Shown: positions 1 through 5,783, counted from the first letter of the stretch. The stretch is 6,483 bases of DNA from Methanomicrobiales archaeon (GCA_012510335.1 JAAZIF010000236.1:1-6483); one strand, 5' to 3'. The notes: generated from the sequence alone by a model not told the origin. Program-made: numbers and translations.

Positions 1-75
1 CCCCGGAGGGGAAGATTCCGGCACAAAGACAGCCCTGACTGCTGCCGGGGTGACATCACTGTATCACAGGAATGA

Positions 76-96
76 TGCAACGCCTCTGGCGTTGCA
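76..96. repeat. Perfect 9-bp hairpin with 3-base loop
   Basis: TGCAACGCC (76-84) is exactly complementary to GGCGTTGCA (88-96), with loop TCT. No T-run follows on the plus strand (the next bases are GCGATAATT). Read on the minus strand it is followed by TCATTCC, also a poor T-run. It may be a terminator or processing hairpin for a gene ending left of or near the window edge, but its role is not shown. Confidence 0.6.
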
Positions 97-228
97 GCGA
101 TAATTAAGATCGACCAGCCCACCGGGAGGCGGAAGAGATCCGGGCCGGCCGGATAAGAGTTCTGATCAGATGCACCACTCACAACCCCTGCAGGATCAGC
201 GTACCGGAGAGCAGGCAGGCCTCACGCG

Positions 229-289
229 AAAGTGCGCGAAGGCCATTGGAGAGACCTGCTGCATCCCTCTTCGGAACTCCGCGCACTTT
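229..289. repeat. 10-bp inverted repeat closing a 41-base loop
   Basis: AAAGTGCGCG (229-238) pairs perfectly with CGCGCACTTT (280-289). The 3' arm can also form a short competing hairpin, GCAC (283-286) with GTGC (293-296). The element sits just before a second stem at 302-347, so the two could belong to one folded transcript. No promoter is evident for either strand. Confidence 0.5.
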
Positions 290-301
290 TACGTGCAGGT
301 G

Positions 302-347
302 GTGAGACGGCCCATTTTCTGGTCATCCCAGTGTGCGGTCGTCTCAC
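302..347. repeat. 11-bp stem containing a nested 4-bp hairpin
   Basis: GTGAGACGGCC (302-312) pairs with GGTCGTCTCAC (337-347); all pairs are Watson-Crick except one G-U. Inside the loop, CTGG (319-322) pairs with CCAG (328-331). It lies 35 bases beyond the stop codon of the minus-strand molbindin gene, so it could end or stabilise that transcript. No long T-run follows on the minus strand, and a structured RNA is equally possible. Confidence 0.5.
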
Positions 348-382
348 TATGCCACAAAAGTCCGGTCTGACTCGCTCTGCCA

Positions 383-592
383 TCAGTCGGCAGCGACCAT
401 GACCTCGGTTGACTTGATCACCGCATGGACCTTCTTGCCGACGGTCAGCCCAAGGTTCTCCATGGCTTTTTTGGTGATGATCGAGGTGATCTCACCGCCG
501 CCATCAAGCTCGATGACGATCTCAGCAACGATCATCCCTGTCTCGATCTTCTTTACCTTTCCAGGGAGCTGGTTTCTTGCACTTAGTTTCAT
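383..592 (-). CDS. Molbindin (Mop/TOBE domain) molybdate/tungstate-binding protein
   Basis: A single TOBE (Mop) domain of 69 residues, the usual size of free-standing molbindins, which are cytoplasmic oligomers that bind molybdate or tungstate oxyanions. The start is placed at the ATG read as MKLSARNQLPGKV. The SARNQ motif (residues 4-8) is the classic N-terminal Mop signature, followed by the first strand, the IELDGGGEITSIIT segment (about 28-41), and the closing GLTVGKKVHAVIKSTEVMV (about 48-66). The frame stays open 46 codons upstream, but that stretch (rich in Pro, Cys and Ala) does not fit the family and crosses a likely TATA box, so I exclude it. In a methanogen the likely role is storing or buffering Mo/W for formylmethanofuran dehydrogenase and formate dehydrogenase; that role is inferred from the family. 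No ABC transporter genes are adjacent. The ribosome binding site is weak, consistent with a short leader. Confidence 0.9.
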   Translation of the reverse strand: MKLSARNQLPGKVKKIETGMIVAEIVIELDGGGEITSIITKKAMENLGLTVGKKVHAVIKSTEVMVAAD

Positions 593-625
593 GATGCCCA
601 CGAATAAGGCCTCAGCTTGCTGCCT

Positions 626-633
626 GATATAGG
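626..633 (-). promoter_or_regulatory. Likely TATA box of the molbindin gene
   Basis: The minus strand reads CCTATATC, centred about 37 bases before the ATG at 592. Archaeal TATA boxes lie about 26-27 bases before the transcription start, giving a leader of roughly 10 bases. This also argues against the longer upstream reading frame. A second weaker candidate (GTTTTAG, about 651-658) would give a longer leader. Confidence 0.4.
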
Positions 634-748
634 TTTCGGCCGCGAGGACTCTAAAACTCGCGCCGCAGGAGTGAACACCCCGATACGGGCAGGCAGCAGA
701 CGGAGGGGGTAATGGCAGATGCACCGGCACCCGCCTGCAAGCATCTGC

Positions 749-756
749 AAAAAGAA
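749..756 (-). terminator. T-tract terminator after tRNA-Val
   Basis: Four bases past the discriminator of the tRNA the minus strand reads TTCTTTTT. A T-rich run directly after a tRNA is a typical archaeal intrinsic termination signal. Confidence 0.6.
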
Positions 757-759
757 CGA

Positions 760-833
760 TGGGCCTGCCCGGATTCGAACCGGGGATCTTCGCCGTGTAA
801 GGGCGACGTCATGACCGGCTAGACCACAGGCCC
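760..833 (-). tRNA. tRNA-Val (anticodon UAC)
   Basis: A complete cloverleaf on the minus strand. The acceptor arm GGGCCTG (833-827) pairs with CAGGCCC (767-761), with discriminator A at 760. The anticodon stem TCGCC/GGCGA (802-806 and 790-794) closes the 7-base loop CTTACAC (795-801), so the anticodon is UAC (797-799), reading valine GUA and probably GUG codons. The T stem CCCGG/CCGGG encloses the standard TTCGAAT loop. There is no intron, and the 3' CCA is not encoded, so it must be added by tRNA nucleotidyltransferase, as is common in these archaea. It stands alone between the molbindin gene and mch, with its own likely promoter and a T-run behind it. I see no integrase gene or duplicated tRNA end that would mark an insertion. 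Confidence 0.97.
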
Positions 834-866
834 CGGGGACGCCTTATAGCATTTCGCTCCACGAGG

Positions 867-874
867 GATAAACA
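867..874 (-). promoter_or_regulatory. Possible TATA box of tRNA-Val
   Basis: The minus strand reads TGTTTATC, centred about 37 bases before the tRNA 5' end, which would give a short leader of about 10 bases to be removed by RNase P. A second AT-rich block, CTATAAGG (842-849), is too close to the mature 5' end to be the TATA box but could hold the transcription start. Confidence 0.35.
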
Positions 875-989
875 TTGCCCGCCCAAAAACCCACGGGCAG
901 ACACCCTCAAATACACCGGGCGATCCGGTCTGGAAGGACGGGATGGCTCCGTTAACAATTAGCCGGAATTGAGGGCTAAAAGCGGAGAG

Positions 990-1005
990 GGGTTTAAATA
1001 AACCC
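990..1005 (-). terminator. Weak terminator-like hairpin at the mch stop codon
   Basis: GGGTTT (990-995) pairs with AAACCC (1000-1005) around a 4-base loop, overlapping the TAA of mch. On the minus strand it is followed by a pyrimidine-rich stretch ending in CTTTTAG (about 977-983). About 20 bases further on, CAATT/AATTG (956-960 and 967-971) forms a second small hairpin. Together these could end the mch transcript, but neither is a strong classical terminator. Confidence 0.3.
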
Positions 1006-1941
1006 GAATGACTTCAGCGTCACCTCGGGGTTGAGAGATCCCACGTGGTAGACAACACCCTCAGAGACCTCGTTGATAACCACCTCGGCCGGAGAGAAGA
1101 GCGAGGTATCGATCTGGTAGAAGTCGAAGTTCGCCTCCTTGAAGATATCGTAGAACGGTTTTCCGTATCCCGGGGACTTGCTGCTCGGGATCCTGTCAAG
1201 GTAATCCTTGATCTCGGGGGCGTTCATCGTCAGCATGATGCTGCCATGGTAAATAGTGGCGTCGTTGGTACTGCCCATCGCCCTCACGCCGTCCTTCTTG
1301 ACGGGCGCGATCGGGGCGTGGCCTATGCCTGCGCTGATCTTTTTTGTGTCGAACCCGAGTTCATTCAGTTTATAGACCGCGGTCTCGACACAGCGGCCGG
1401 CGACCTGGACTGAACCGACGACCGATGCCGTGGGGGCGACGATCGCGCAGGTATTGGCAACATCAACGTTGCAGGCACTGGCGATACTCTCCATGACAGC
1501 GGCGTTCGGTAGGTGGTCGCTCTCAAGCGCGATGACCGCGTAATCAAAATCATCCTCGTACTCGATGACCTCGTAGGTGTGTTTCGGCTTCAGGGAGAGA
1601 GCCCGTGCGGGGCCGCTACCCATTGCAGAGTACTTATCGACACTGACCGTCCAGCCGGCCTTCTGGGCGCCGAGACACGCGATGGCCGGGAAATCAGTGC
1701 TGACCTCGATGAACGGGATCGGAACGTTTCCAATCCGGCCCATGTTGATGTCTACATCACCGAGCCCGCCCATGCAGATAGCGGTAAACTGCCTCCCTGC
1801 CCGGTAGCCGCCGGTGGCGCTGACACCGCAGTCTACGATGCGTGCGCCGTTGTCGAGCTCGTGTGGAATGGTATTAGACTCTTCGGCATACTCGAAGAGT
1901 TCCTCAAAAAGATCCAGTGCCTGTTCGTTCACGCTAAGCAT
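994..1941 (-). CDS. mch: Methenyltetrahydromethanopterin cyclohydrolase
   Basis: Mch (EC 3.5.4.27) reversibly hydrolyses N5,N10-methenyl-H4MPT to N5-formyl-H4MPT. In CO2 reduction to methane it runs toward methenyl, between formyltransferase (Ftr) and methylene-H4MPT dehydrogenase (Mtd/Hmd). It is a soluble cytoplasmic enzyme. At 315 residues the protein has the normal family length, and it reads as Mch end to end: the N-terminal MLSVNEQALDL, the Gly-rich segments GVSATGGYRAGR (39-50) and CMGGLGDVDINMGRIGNVP (56-74), SAMGSGPARAL (105-115), ISAGIGHAPIAPV (202-214), and the C-terminal GVVYHVGSLNPE. Arg183 and Glu186 (in AGRCVE) match, from memory, the residues described as catalytic in the archaeal enzyme structure. 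The start is fixed by GGTGAG 9 bases upstream. It lies 49 bases behind orc1/cdc6 on the same strand. Confidence 0.98.
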   Translation of the reverse strand: MLSVNEQALDLFEELFEYAEESNTIPHELDNGARIVDCGVSATGGYRAGRQFTAICMGGLGDVDINMGRIGNVPIPFIEVSTDFPAIACLGAQKAGWTVSVDKYSAMGSGPARALSLKPKHTYEVIEYEDDFDYAVIALESDHLPNAAVMESIASACNVDVANTCAIVAPTASVVGSVQVAGRCVETAVYKLNELGFDTKKISAGIGHAPIAPVKKDGVRAMGSTNDATIYHGSIMLTMNAPEIKDYLDRIPSSKSPGYGKPFYDIFKEANFDFYQIDTSLFSPAEVVINEVSEGVVYHVGSLNPEVTLKSFGFI

Positions 1942-1950
1942 GTGGAAAAC

Positions 1951-1956
1951 CTCACC
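1951..1956 (-). promoter_or_regulatory. Shine-Dalgarno site of mch
   Basis: The minus strand reads GGTGAG, then 9 bases, then ATG. GGTGA is the core complement of the archaeal 16S rRNA 3' end. The site means the mch mRNA has a leader, either as part of a message from orc1/cdc6 or from a short intergenic promoter; the AT-rich AAATCCTTATC at about 1979-1989 is a weak TATA candidate. Confidence 0.75.
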
Positions 1957-1990
1957 AGAGTACAGGCGCCGGCAGGACAGATAAGGATTT

Positions 1991-3133
1991 TCAAATCGTC
2001 TGTTCCTGCCGGAGGTGTTGCAACACGCGCTCAGGGTCGTAACGAAGGCTTATCAACCGGGTTCGGCCCCTCCCCTTGCGGTAGTGGAGGTTTAAGATTC
2101 GCATAGCATCAAACTTCCTGATAATCTCATAATACCTGGTATAACCGATATCTACCTGCTCTTTTGCGAAACGGTATACCTCGCCCGCGTTCAACTCCTG
2201 ATCGGCGCTGATCGAGATCTCCGCGATCTGCTGCAGCAACTGCTGCTCCTCGGTCTTGAGTGTCCTGATCGAGAAGATGAGGTGCAGGTAGCGCGATATC
2301 TCGTAAGCCTTGCAGATATCATCCCGCTCAACAGAACGCCGGGCATCTCTCTCGGCGTTCAGGGCCGCCCGCTTGATGAGGTCGATGCCGACGCGGAGAT
2401 CGCCGCTCTTCATCGTCTGTTCCACCACGACATTCAGCAGCCCTGGCCGGAGGACACCGGGGTAGAGCCCCTGGAATATCCGTTCTCCGAGGATGCCGCG
2501 GACCTCCTCCTCCGAGTAGGGAGGGAAATAGATCTCGGTGGGCCGGAAGACCGATGCCACCCGCGCGTCCACCTCGGTCTGCAGGCTGATGGACATATCG
2601 CTGACTATGGTGATCACGCCGATCCGGAGGCCAGGGTAGGTTTCGTGAGCGCGGAGCAGGGAGTAGAGGACGCGGTTGATCTCTTTGTCGTAGAGGAGAT
2701 AGTTTGCATCATCAAGCGCTACCAGGAGCTGTTGCTCCTCCCGCAACACGTTCCGGGCCACGGCGTCAAGAACCTGTTTGAACGATGTGCCCGGCGACGG
2801 CGGCAGGTGCCCGATGATACGCCGGTAAATCTGTGAGAATATGGCAAACCTGGTGTTCTCGATCTGGCAGTTGATGTAGATGGGAACCAGCCTGTGTGTG
2901 ACATCCTCGACCTCGGCGAAGATCTTTTTGACGCTCGTCGTCTTCCCTGTCCCGGGAAGTCCGCGGCAGATGGTGTTGAGAGGCCTTCCCCCACGCAGAC
3001 CCGGCCGTACCTGGAAGGCGAGCTCGCGGATCTGGGTATCGCGGTGGTTGAACTGCTCGGGGATGTAGTCGATCTCGAAGACGTCGGGATCCCGGAAAAG
3101 CGTCTCGTCCCACATGAGCAGGTTCTTCCTCAT
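1991..3133 (-). CDS. cdc6: Orc1/Cdc6-family AAA+ replication initiator with atypical Walker B
   Basis: A 380-residue archaeal Orc1/Cdc6 homologue, the family that binds origins and helps load the MCM helicase. Domains in order: AAA+ ATPase with Walker A GLPGTGKTT (58-66); Walker B region LLVALDDAN (136-144); sensor 1 strand ending IVSDMS (176-181); box VII arginine in VDARV (R191), then IYFPPYSEEEV (201-211); sensor 2 GDLR (244-247); and a C-terminal winged helix (about 290-378) with the Arg/Lys-rich wing YRKGRGRTRL. Length is near the family norm. Two motifs are unusual: the Walker B Asp-Glu is Asp-Asp (D141, D142), and the sensor 1 Asn appears to be Ser178. This suggests a divergent paralogue, perhaps with weak ATP hydrolysis, rather than the main origin-linked Orc1. 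A TATA box lies 29 bases before the ATG. A GAGG 8 bases upstream is a possible ribosome site but would barely fit on a leaderless mRNA. mch follows 49 bases downstream. Confidence 0.95.
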   Translation of the reverse strand: MRKNLLMWDETLFRDPDVFEIDYIPEQFNHRDTQIRELAFQVRPGLRGGRPLNTICRGLPGTGKTTSVKKIFAEVEDVTHRLVPIYINCQIENTRFAIFSQIYRRIIGHLPPSPGTSFKQVLDAVARNVLREEQQLLVALDDANYLLYDKEINRVLYSLLRAHETYPGLRIGVITIVSDMSISLQTEVDARVASVFRPTEIYFPPYSEEEVRGILGERIFQGLYPGVLRPGLLNVVVEQTMKSGDLRVGIDLIKRAALNAERDARRSVERDDICKAYEISRYLHLIFSIRTLKTEEQQLLQQIAEISISADQELNAGEVYRFAKEQVDIGYTRYYEIIRKFDAMRILNLHYRKGRGRTRLISLRYDPERVLQHLRQEQTI

Positions 3134-3156
3134 TATACGATCCTCGGGTATATGTA

Positions 3157-3167
3157 GTATATATAAC
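3157..3167 (-). promoter_or_regulatory. TATA box of orc1/cdc6, inside an imperfect dyad
   Basis: The minus strand reads GTTATATATAC, a near-consensus archaeal TATA box centred about 29 bases before the ATG, so transcription should start within a few bases of the start codon. The box lies inside an imperfect inverted repeat: GGTATAT (3147-3153) against ATATAACC (3161-3168), differing by one extra T. Such a dyad over the promoter could bind a repressor, possibly the product itself; that is inference. Confidence 0.6.
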
Positions 3168-3208
3168 CTCCCACTTGCGATCCAGGGATCACGCAGATTT
3201 TTATGGTA

Positions 3209-3796
3209 TTAAGGCTGTTCCATGCACTTCTTGCAGAGTGTCTTGCTCATGAAGAGTCTGGAGAGCTTTGCCTGTGATTTAGTGACTTCTGCTCCGCATA
3301 TCTCGCAGATATCCCCTGCCGGGGCTGCGGGAGGCTTCGCCTCGAGAGGTTCGGGCTGCAACGGCGCCTGTGCAACCTCGGGCTCCGGCAATCCAGAAGC
3401 CCCAGCATCCGGTTTCTGGACCGCAGGCGGATGCTCAGGCGCCGGCGGGGTTGCGGTCTCTATGATACTGATAGCAGGAGAGGAGGGATCCTGTTGCACA
3501 GGCGGGGTCGCGGTCCCGATGATCTCGATAGCAGGAGATGGATGCTCCGGCGCCGGCGGGGTCGCGGTCTCTGGTGCCGGAGGCTTCAGGGCCAGGACAC
3601 GCTGCCGGTATGCATCCACCCGTCCGGCGATCACCGGATCGCCGCGCCCGAGGCGGGCAAGCATCCCGTCGAGGAATCTGATGAGATCATCCACATCCTC
3701 ATGGGTCTCCACACCACCCTCAACCTCAAGGCGCAGGTTCTCGTAGTTCTCGAGGTTGATGGTGACACCGATGGTGACTTCCCTCTTTCTGGACAT
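3209..3796 (-). CDS. Uncharacterised protein: N-terminal domain, Pro-rich repeat linker, C-terminal zinc motif
   Basis: I do not recognise a named family. The 195 residues fall into three parts. Residues 1-70 form a soluble domain beginning with two likely strands (VTIGVTINLENYENLRLEVEGG), then an acidic helix (THEDVDDLIRFLDGMLARLG) and a helix near 55-70. Residues 71-160 are a Pro/Ala/Glu linker with three copies of an 18-19-residue unit starting TATPP. Residues 164-191 hold CxxC-x20-CxxC (Cys164, 167, 188, 191) within a basic C-terminus, which looks like a small zinc-binding ribbon or treble clef. There is no signal peptide or membrane segment. The layout (folded head, flexible arm, zinc tail) suggests a nucleic-acid or protein adaptor. 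It sits 75 bases upstream of orc1/cdc6 on the same strand, so a link to replication or repair is possible but unproven. A TATA box 27 bases before the ATG implies a leaderless mRNA; GGAGTG lies too far upstream (14-base gap) to be an ideal ribosome site. Confidence 0.85.
   Translation of the reverse strand: MSRKREVTIGVTINLENYENLRLEVEGGVETHEDVDDLIRFLDGMLARLGRGDPVIAGRVDAYRQRVLALKPPAPETATPPAPEHPSPAIEIIGTATPPVQQDPSSPAISIIETATPPAPEHPPAVQKPDAGASGLPEPEVAQAPLQPEPLEAKPPAAPAGDICEICGAEVTKSQAKLSRLFMSKTLCKKCMEQP
3425..3568 (-). repeat. In-frame tandem repeat coding the Pro-rich linker
   Basis: Three units of 18-19 codons start at residues 77, 95 and 114 with TATPP. The first two units end in PAIEIIG and PAISIIE; the third begins TATPPAPEHP and then diverges. 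In the DNA the same GGCGGGG(T) core recurs at 3444, 3501 and 3555, giving spacings of 57 and 54 bases, both multiples of three. This looks like recent in-frame duplication, and the copy number may vary between strains. Confidence 0.85.
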
Positions 3797-3817
3797 GCTG
3801 ATAAATATTGCACTCCA

Positions 3818-3826
3818 ATGTATACA
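3818..3826 (-). promoter_or_regulatory. TATA box of the zinc-motif gene
   Basis: The minus strand reads TTGTATACATT around this site, centred about 27 bases before the ATG at 3796. That places the transcription start at or next to the start codon, a leaderless arrangement. The nearer AT-rich block AATATTTATC (3800-3809) is too close to the ATG to be the TATA box. Confidence 0.5.
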
Positions 3827-3978
3827 ATTCCATCGGAAGCCCGAATTGCCTCGCTAATCGGCAGGCCTGGTTCCCGATCACCCTCTCTGGATCTCAAGTC
3901 ACAGCCCGGGAATCTTCAAGGCGCGGATCCCCTCCCGGCCCCATGAGCACCGATCTCGGGGAGAGGGGGCGGCTAAAC

Positions 3979-3986
3979 CTTAAATG
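3979..3986 (+). promoter_or_regulatory. Possible TATA box of the beta-helix gene
   Basis: CTTAAATG is the only AT-rich block in the GC-rich 170 bases before the gene. With the usual 27-base spacing, transcription would start near 4009 and leave a leader of about 80 bases before the ATG at 4089. It overlaps the upstream in-frame ATG at 3984, which supports the downstream start. Confidence 0.4.
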
Positions 3987-4033
3987 TTACTTCCGCAACA
4001 TAGGGTTGCAGAACCCCGGGGGGACAGGCCCAC

Positions 4034-4064
4034 GGTCTCCGGCGCATGCGATGCCGGAGAGACC
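4034..4064 (+). other. Stable hairpin in the predicted 5' leader of the beta-helix gene
   Basis: TCTCCGGC (4036-4043) pairs perfectly with GCCGGAGA (4053-4060), and the outer GG/CC pairs extend the stem past a GA bulge. The loop is GCATGCGAT. A smaller stem, GCAAC/GTTGC (3995-3999 and 4005-4009), lies just before. If the promoter at 3979-3986 is right, the large hairpin ends 24 bases before the ATG and could affect translation. No known riboswitch class is recognised. Confidence 0.4.
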
Positions 4065-4088
4065 CGGGAGAGCATAGTAGCAGGCCAG

Positions 4089-5759
4089 ATGTCAGCAAGA
4101 TCATATCCAGGAGCAGGAGACAGGCGCATCATCATCGCCATAGCGATCCTCATAGCGGTAGCCAGTGCAATCGTGCTGATCGCCTATCTCTATCCGCCGG
4201 GACCGCCCCCCTACCCCCCGCCACCCACCCCGCCGGCCACCCTGCTGCCCGTAACGCCGGTGGTGCCCCCGGAGGTGCCCGGGCCGACTATAGTTGTCGC
4301 TGCAGGCGACAGCAGCCCCGCATCGAAGGACCGGGCTGATATCGTATGCAGCGGGATCGACGATCACCGCAGCATACAGGCTGCATTTGACTCCCTGCCG
4401 CCGTCAGGGGGCACGGTTGCTCTCTCGGGCGGCACATTCAACTGCGCCGGGAGCATCCACCCACGCACAAAGACCATGCTCCGGGGCGAAGGCCCGGATG
4501 CGACATTTATTGAATTCAGCAGGAACGGGCGGCTCAATGTCTCTTGCGAGTCGGTCACGCTCTATAACTTCCACGTCAGAGGCACCGGCTACCCTGGAAC
4601 CGGTACCGATCGCTGGCTCGGCGTGATTACACTGTATGCAAGCCACGCAAGGGTTCTTGCCGTCGAGGGTACCGCCGATGCGACCACCCAGGCGGTCTTC
4701 CTCCTGATCCATGACCCTGACGTCTATGCGCCGGCGCTTGAGGATATCGAGTTCATCAACTGCCGGGCCGTGGATACCGGGACATACGGATTCCTCCACA
4801 ACGCCTGGGGGACGGCGAACAGGGTGATCAGGAACGTCCGCTACGAGAACTGCGCCGCGATCAACTGCGGCAGGCAAGGGGCCTTCAACCCCTGGGTGAC
4901 CGGGTTTGACTTTGCGGAGTTAAACGACATCGAGGGGCTCCGGGTGAAGAACTGCCTCGCAGAAGGAAATCTCGAATCCGGGTTTCACTTCGAGTGGGAT
5001 CCCGAGAAACGGGACTGCGTCCTCAAGAACTGCGTGAGCAGAAAGAACGGGCAGAAACCCTACCCGGCAAAGGCCTACAACCCGAATGACATGTCGACCC
5101 ACTACTTCGGGTGCGGCTACTATGCCCCGCGCGGGGATATAACCTTCATCAGTTGCTACTCTGAGGGGAACAGCCGGCACGGGTTCTATGCGACCAACGG
5201 CGGCAAGCTCTACAACTGCGTTGACCGGAACGTCGGTGCCGGGAAGACCGATTACCGGATCATCCAGCCGGCATCGTTCTACGCCGCACCGACCCGGTCG
5301 GTAGCCCCATCGCTCGTGCTCGAGAACTGCTCAAGCATCGACTCAAACGGCTACGGCCTCCAGATCGGGTTTGCAAGCGATGTCCGCATCAGGAACTTCC
5401 GCCTGGAAAACCCTGCCGGTATAGACGGAAAGGCGACAAACCTGGGCGGGCTGAATGGGGGGGCCCTGACCAACTCCGTTGTGAATATATATGCGTCCGG
5501 CAACCGTGCAGAGACACTGATCTGGGCACAGAACAACGAAAATGTCGAGTACTCAGGCCGGATCATATCAAATACAGCAAAGCCGTTCGTGATCGAGGGG
5601 TACGGCACCAGAAAGGTCCAGGTCAAGGATATGGAGATCGTCTCCGCAAGCCTCGCGCCCTGCACCAACGGCGTGGTTCTCGCAAACTCGGTCCCTGCCG
5701 GGGCCGTGACGTTTGAGAACGTTTTAGTCGTATCGGGAGAGCAGCATCACCCTATATAG
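4089..5759 (+). CDS. Membrane-anchored right-handed parallel beta-helix (pectate-lyase-like fold) surface protein
   Basis: I place the start at the ATG read as MSARSYPGAGDRR, giving 556 residues. An in-frame ATG 35 codons upstream would add a non-hydrophobic, frame-shadow-like stretch and lies on the likely TATA box. A basic N-terminus is followed by one hydrophobic segment (about 14-35), which acts as a signal anchor with the bulk outside the cell. A Pro-rich stalk follows (36-66). The fold begins at about 83 with the pectate-lyase-like opening GIDDHRSIQAAFDSLPPSGGTVALSGGTF, then beta-helix coils carrying a recurring Asn-Cys step: C225, C255, C289, C315, C377 and C414 each follow Asn, while C356 follows Ser. 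No C-terminal sorting signal is seen; the protein ends EQHHPI. Family members include polysaccharide lyases, glycosidases and purely structural surface proteins; I cannot identify catalytic residues, so substrate and activity are unknown. It is a single-gene unit, divergent from the zinc-motif gene, with a terminator behind it. The ribosome site is weak. Confidence 0.9.
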   Translation: MSARSYPGAGDRRIIIAIAILIAVASAIVLIAYLYPPGPPPYPPPPTPPATLLPVTPVVPPEVPGPTIVVAAGDSSPASKDRADIVCSGIDDHRSIQAAFDSLPPSGGTVALSGGTFNCAGSIHPRTKTMLRGEGPDATFIEFSRNGRLNVSCESVTLYNFHVRGTGYPGTGTDRWLGVITLYASHARVLAVEGTADATTQAVFLLIHDPDVYAPALEDIEFINCRAVDTGTYGFLHNAWGTANRVIRNVRYENCAAINCGRQGAFNPWVTGFDFAELNDIEGLRVKNCLAEGNLESGFHFEWDPEKRDCVLKNCVSRKNGQKPYPAKAYNPNDMSTHYFGCGYYAPRGDITFISCYSEGNSRHGFYATNGGKLYNCVDRNVGAGKTDYRIIQPASFYAAPTRSVAPSLVLENCSSIDSNGYGLQIGFASDVRIRNFRLENPAGIDGKATNLGGLNGGALTNSVVNIYASGNRAETLIWAQNNENVEYSGRIISNTAKPFVIEGYGTRKVQVKDMEIVSASLAPCTNGVVLANSVPAGAVTFENVLVVSGEQHHPI

Positions 5760-5783
5760 CCATAGAGGCTCACTGCCTGCACC

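Larger units (their letters stand above)
1..382. other. Intergenic region rich in inverted repeats, no convincing gene
   Basis: I see no gene here that I can defend. One plus-strand frame is open from the left edge to a TAA at 101-103 and could be the last 33 codons of a gene outside the window, but its codon use is not distinctive. A 66-codon frame at 170-370 has a composition unlike a folded protein and overlaps the inverted repeats. What stands out is self-complementarity: a 9-bp perfect hairpin at 76-96, a 10-bp inverted repeat at 229-238/280-289, an 11-bp stem at 302-312/337-347, an 8-base GGCCGGCC palindrome at 143-150, and a 6-bp pairing of 18-23 with 43-48. The region could hold a non-coding RNA, terminators, or a degraded element. 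Confidence 0.5.

Noticed and set aside
593..730. 46-codon N-terminal extension of the molbindin gene
   Set aside because: It does not resemble the family, contains no plausible targeting signal, and runs across the likely TATA box; the ATG at 592 gives the normal family length.
760..833. tRNA-linked integration site
   Set aside because: There is no integrase gene, no duplicated tRNA 3' end, and the flanking genes look like ordinary chromosomal genes.
1045..2106. Open frames on the plus strand opposite mch (1045-1413, 1513-2106, 1577-1807)
   Set aside because: They are antisense shadows of a highly conserved gene in GC-rich DNA and have no recognisable domains.
2282..3157. Plus-strand and alternative minus-strand frames over orc1/cdc6
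   Set aside because: They overlap a complete AAA+ gene and show typical GC-driven shadow composition.
3134..3208. Replication origin next to orc1/cdc6
   Set aside because: Only 75 bases separate it from the next gene, with no repeated origin recognition box-like motifs and no long AT-rich unwinding element there.
3984..4088. Upstream ATG for the beta-helix gene, adding 35 residues
   Set aside because: It overlaps the probable TATA box, the added residues are not signal-like, and they would bury the N-terminal membrane anchor behind a charged stretch.
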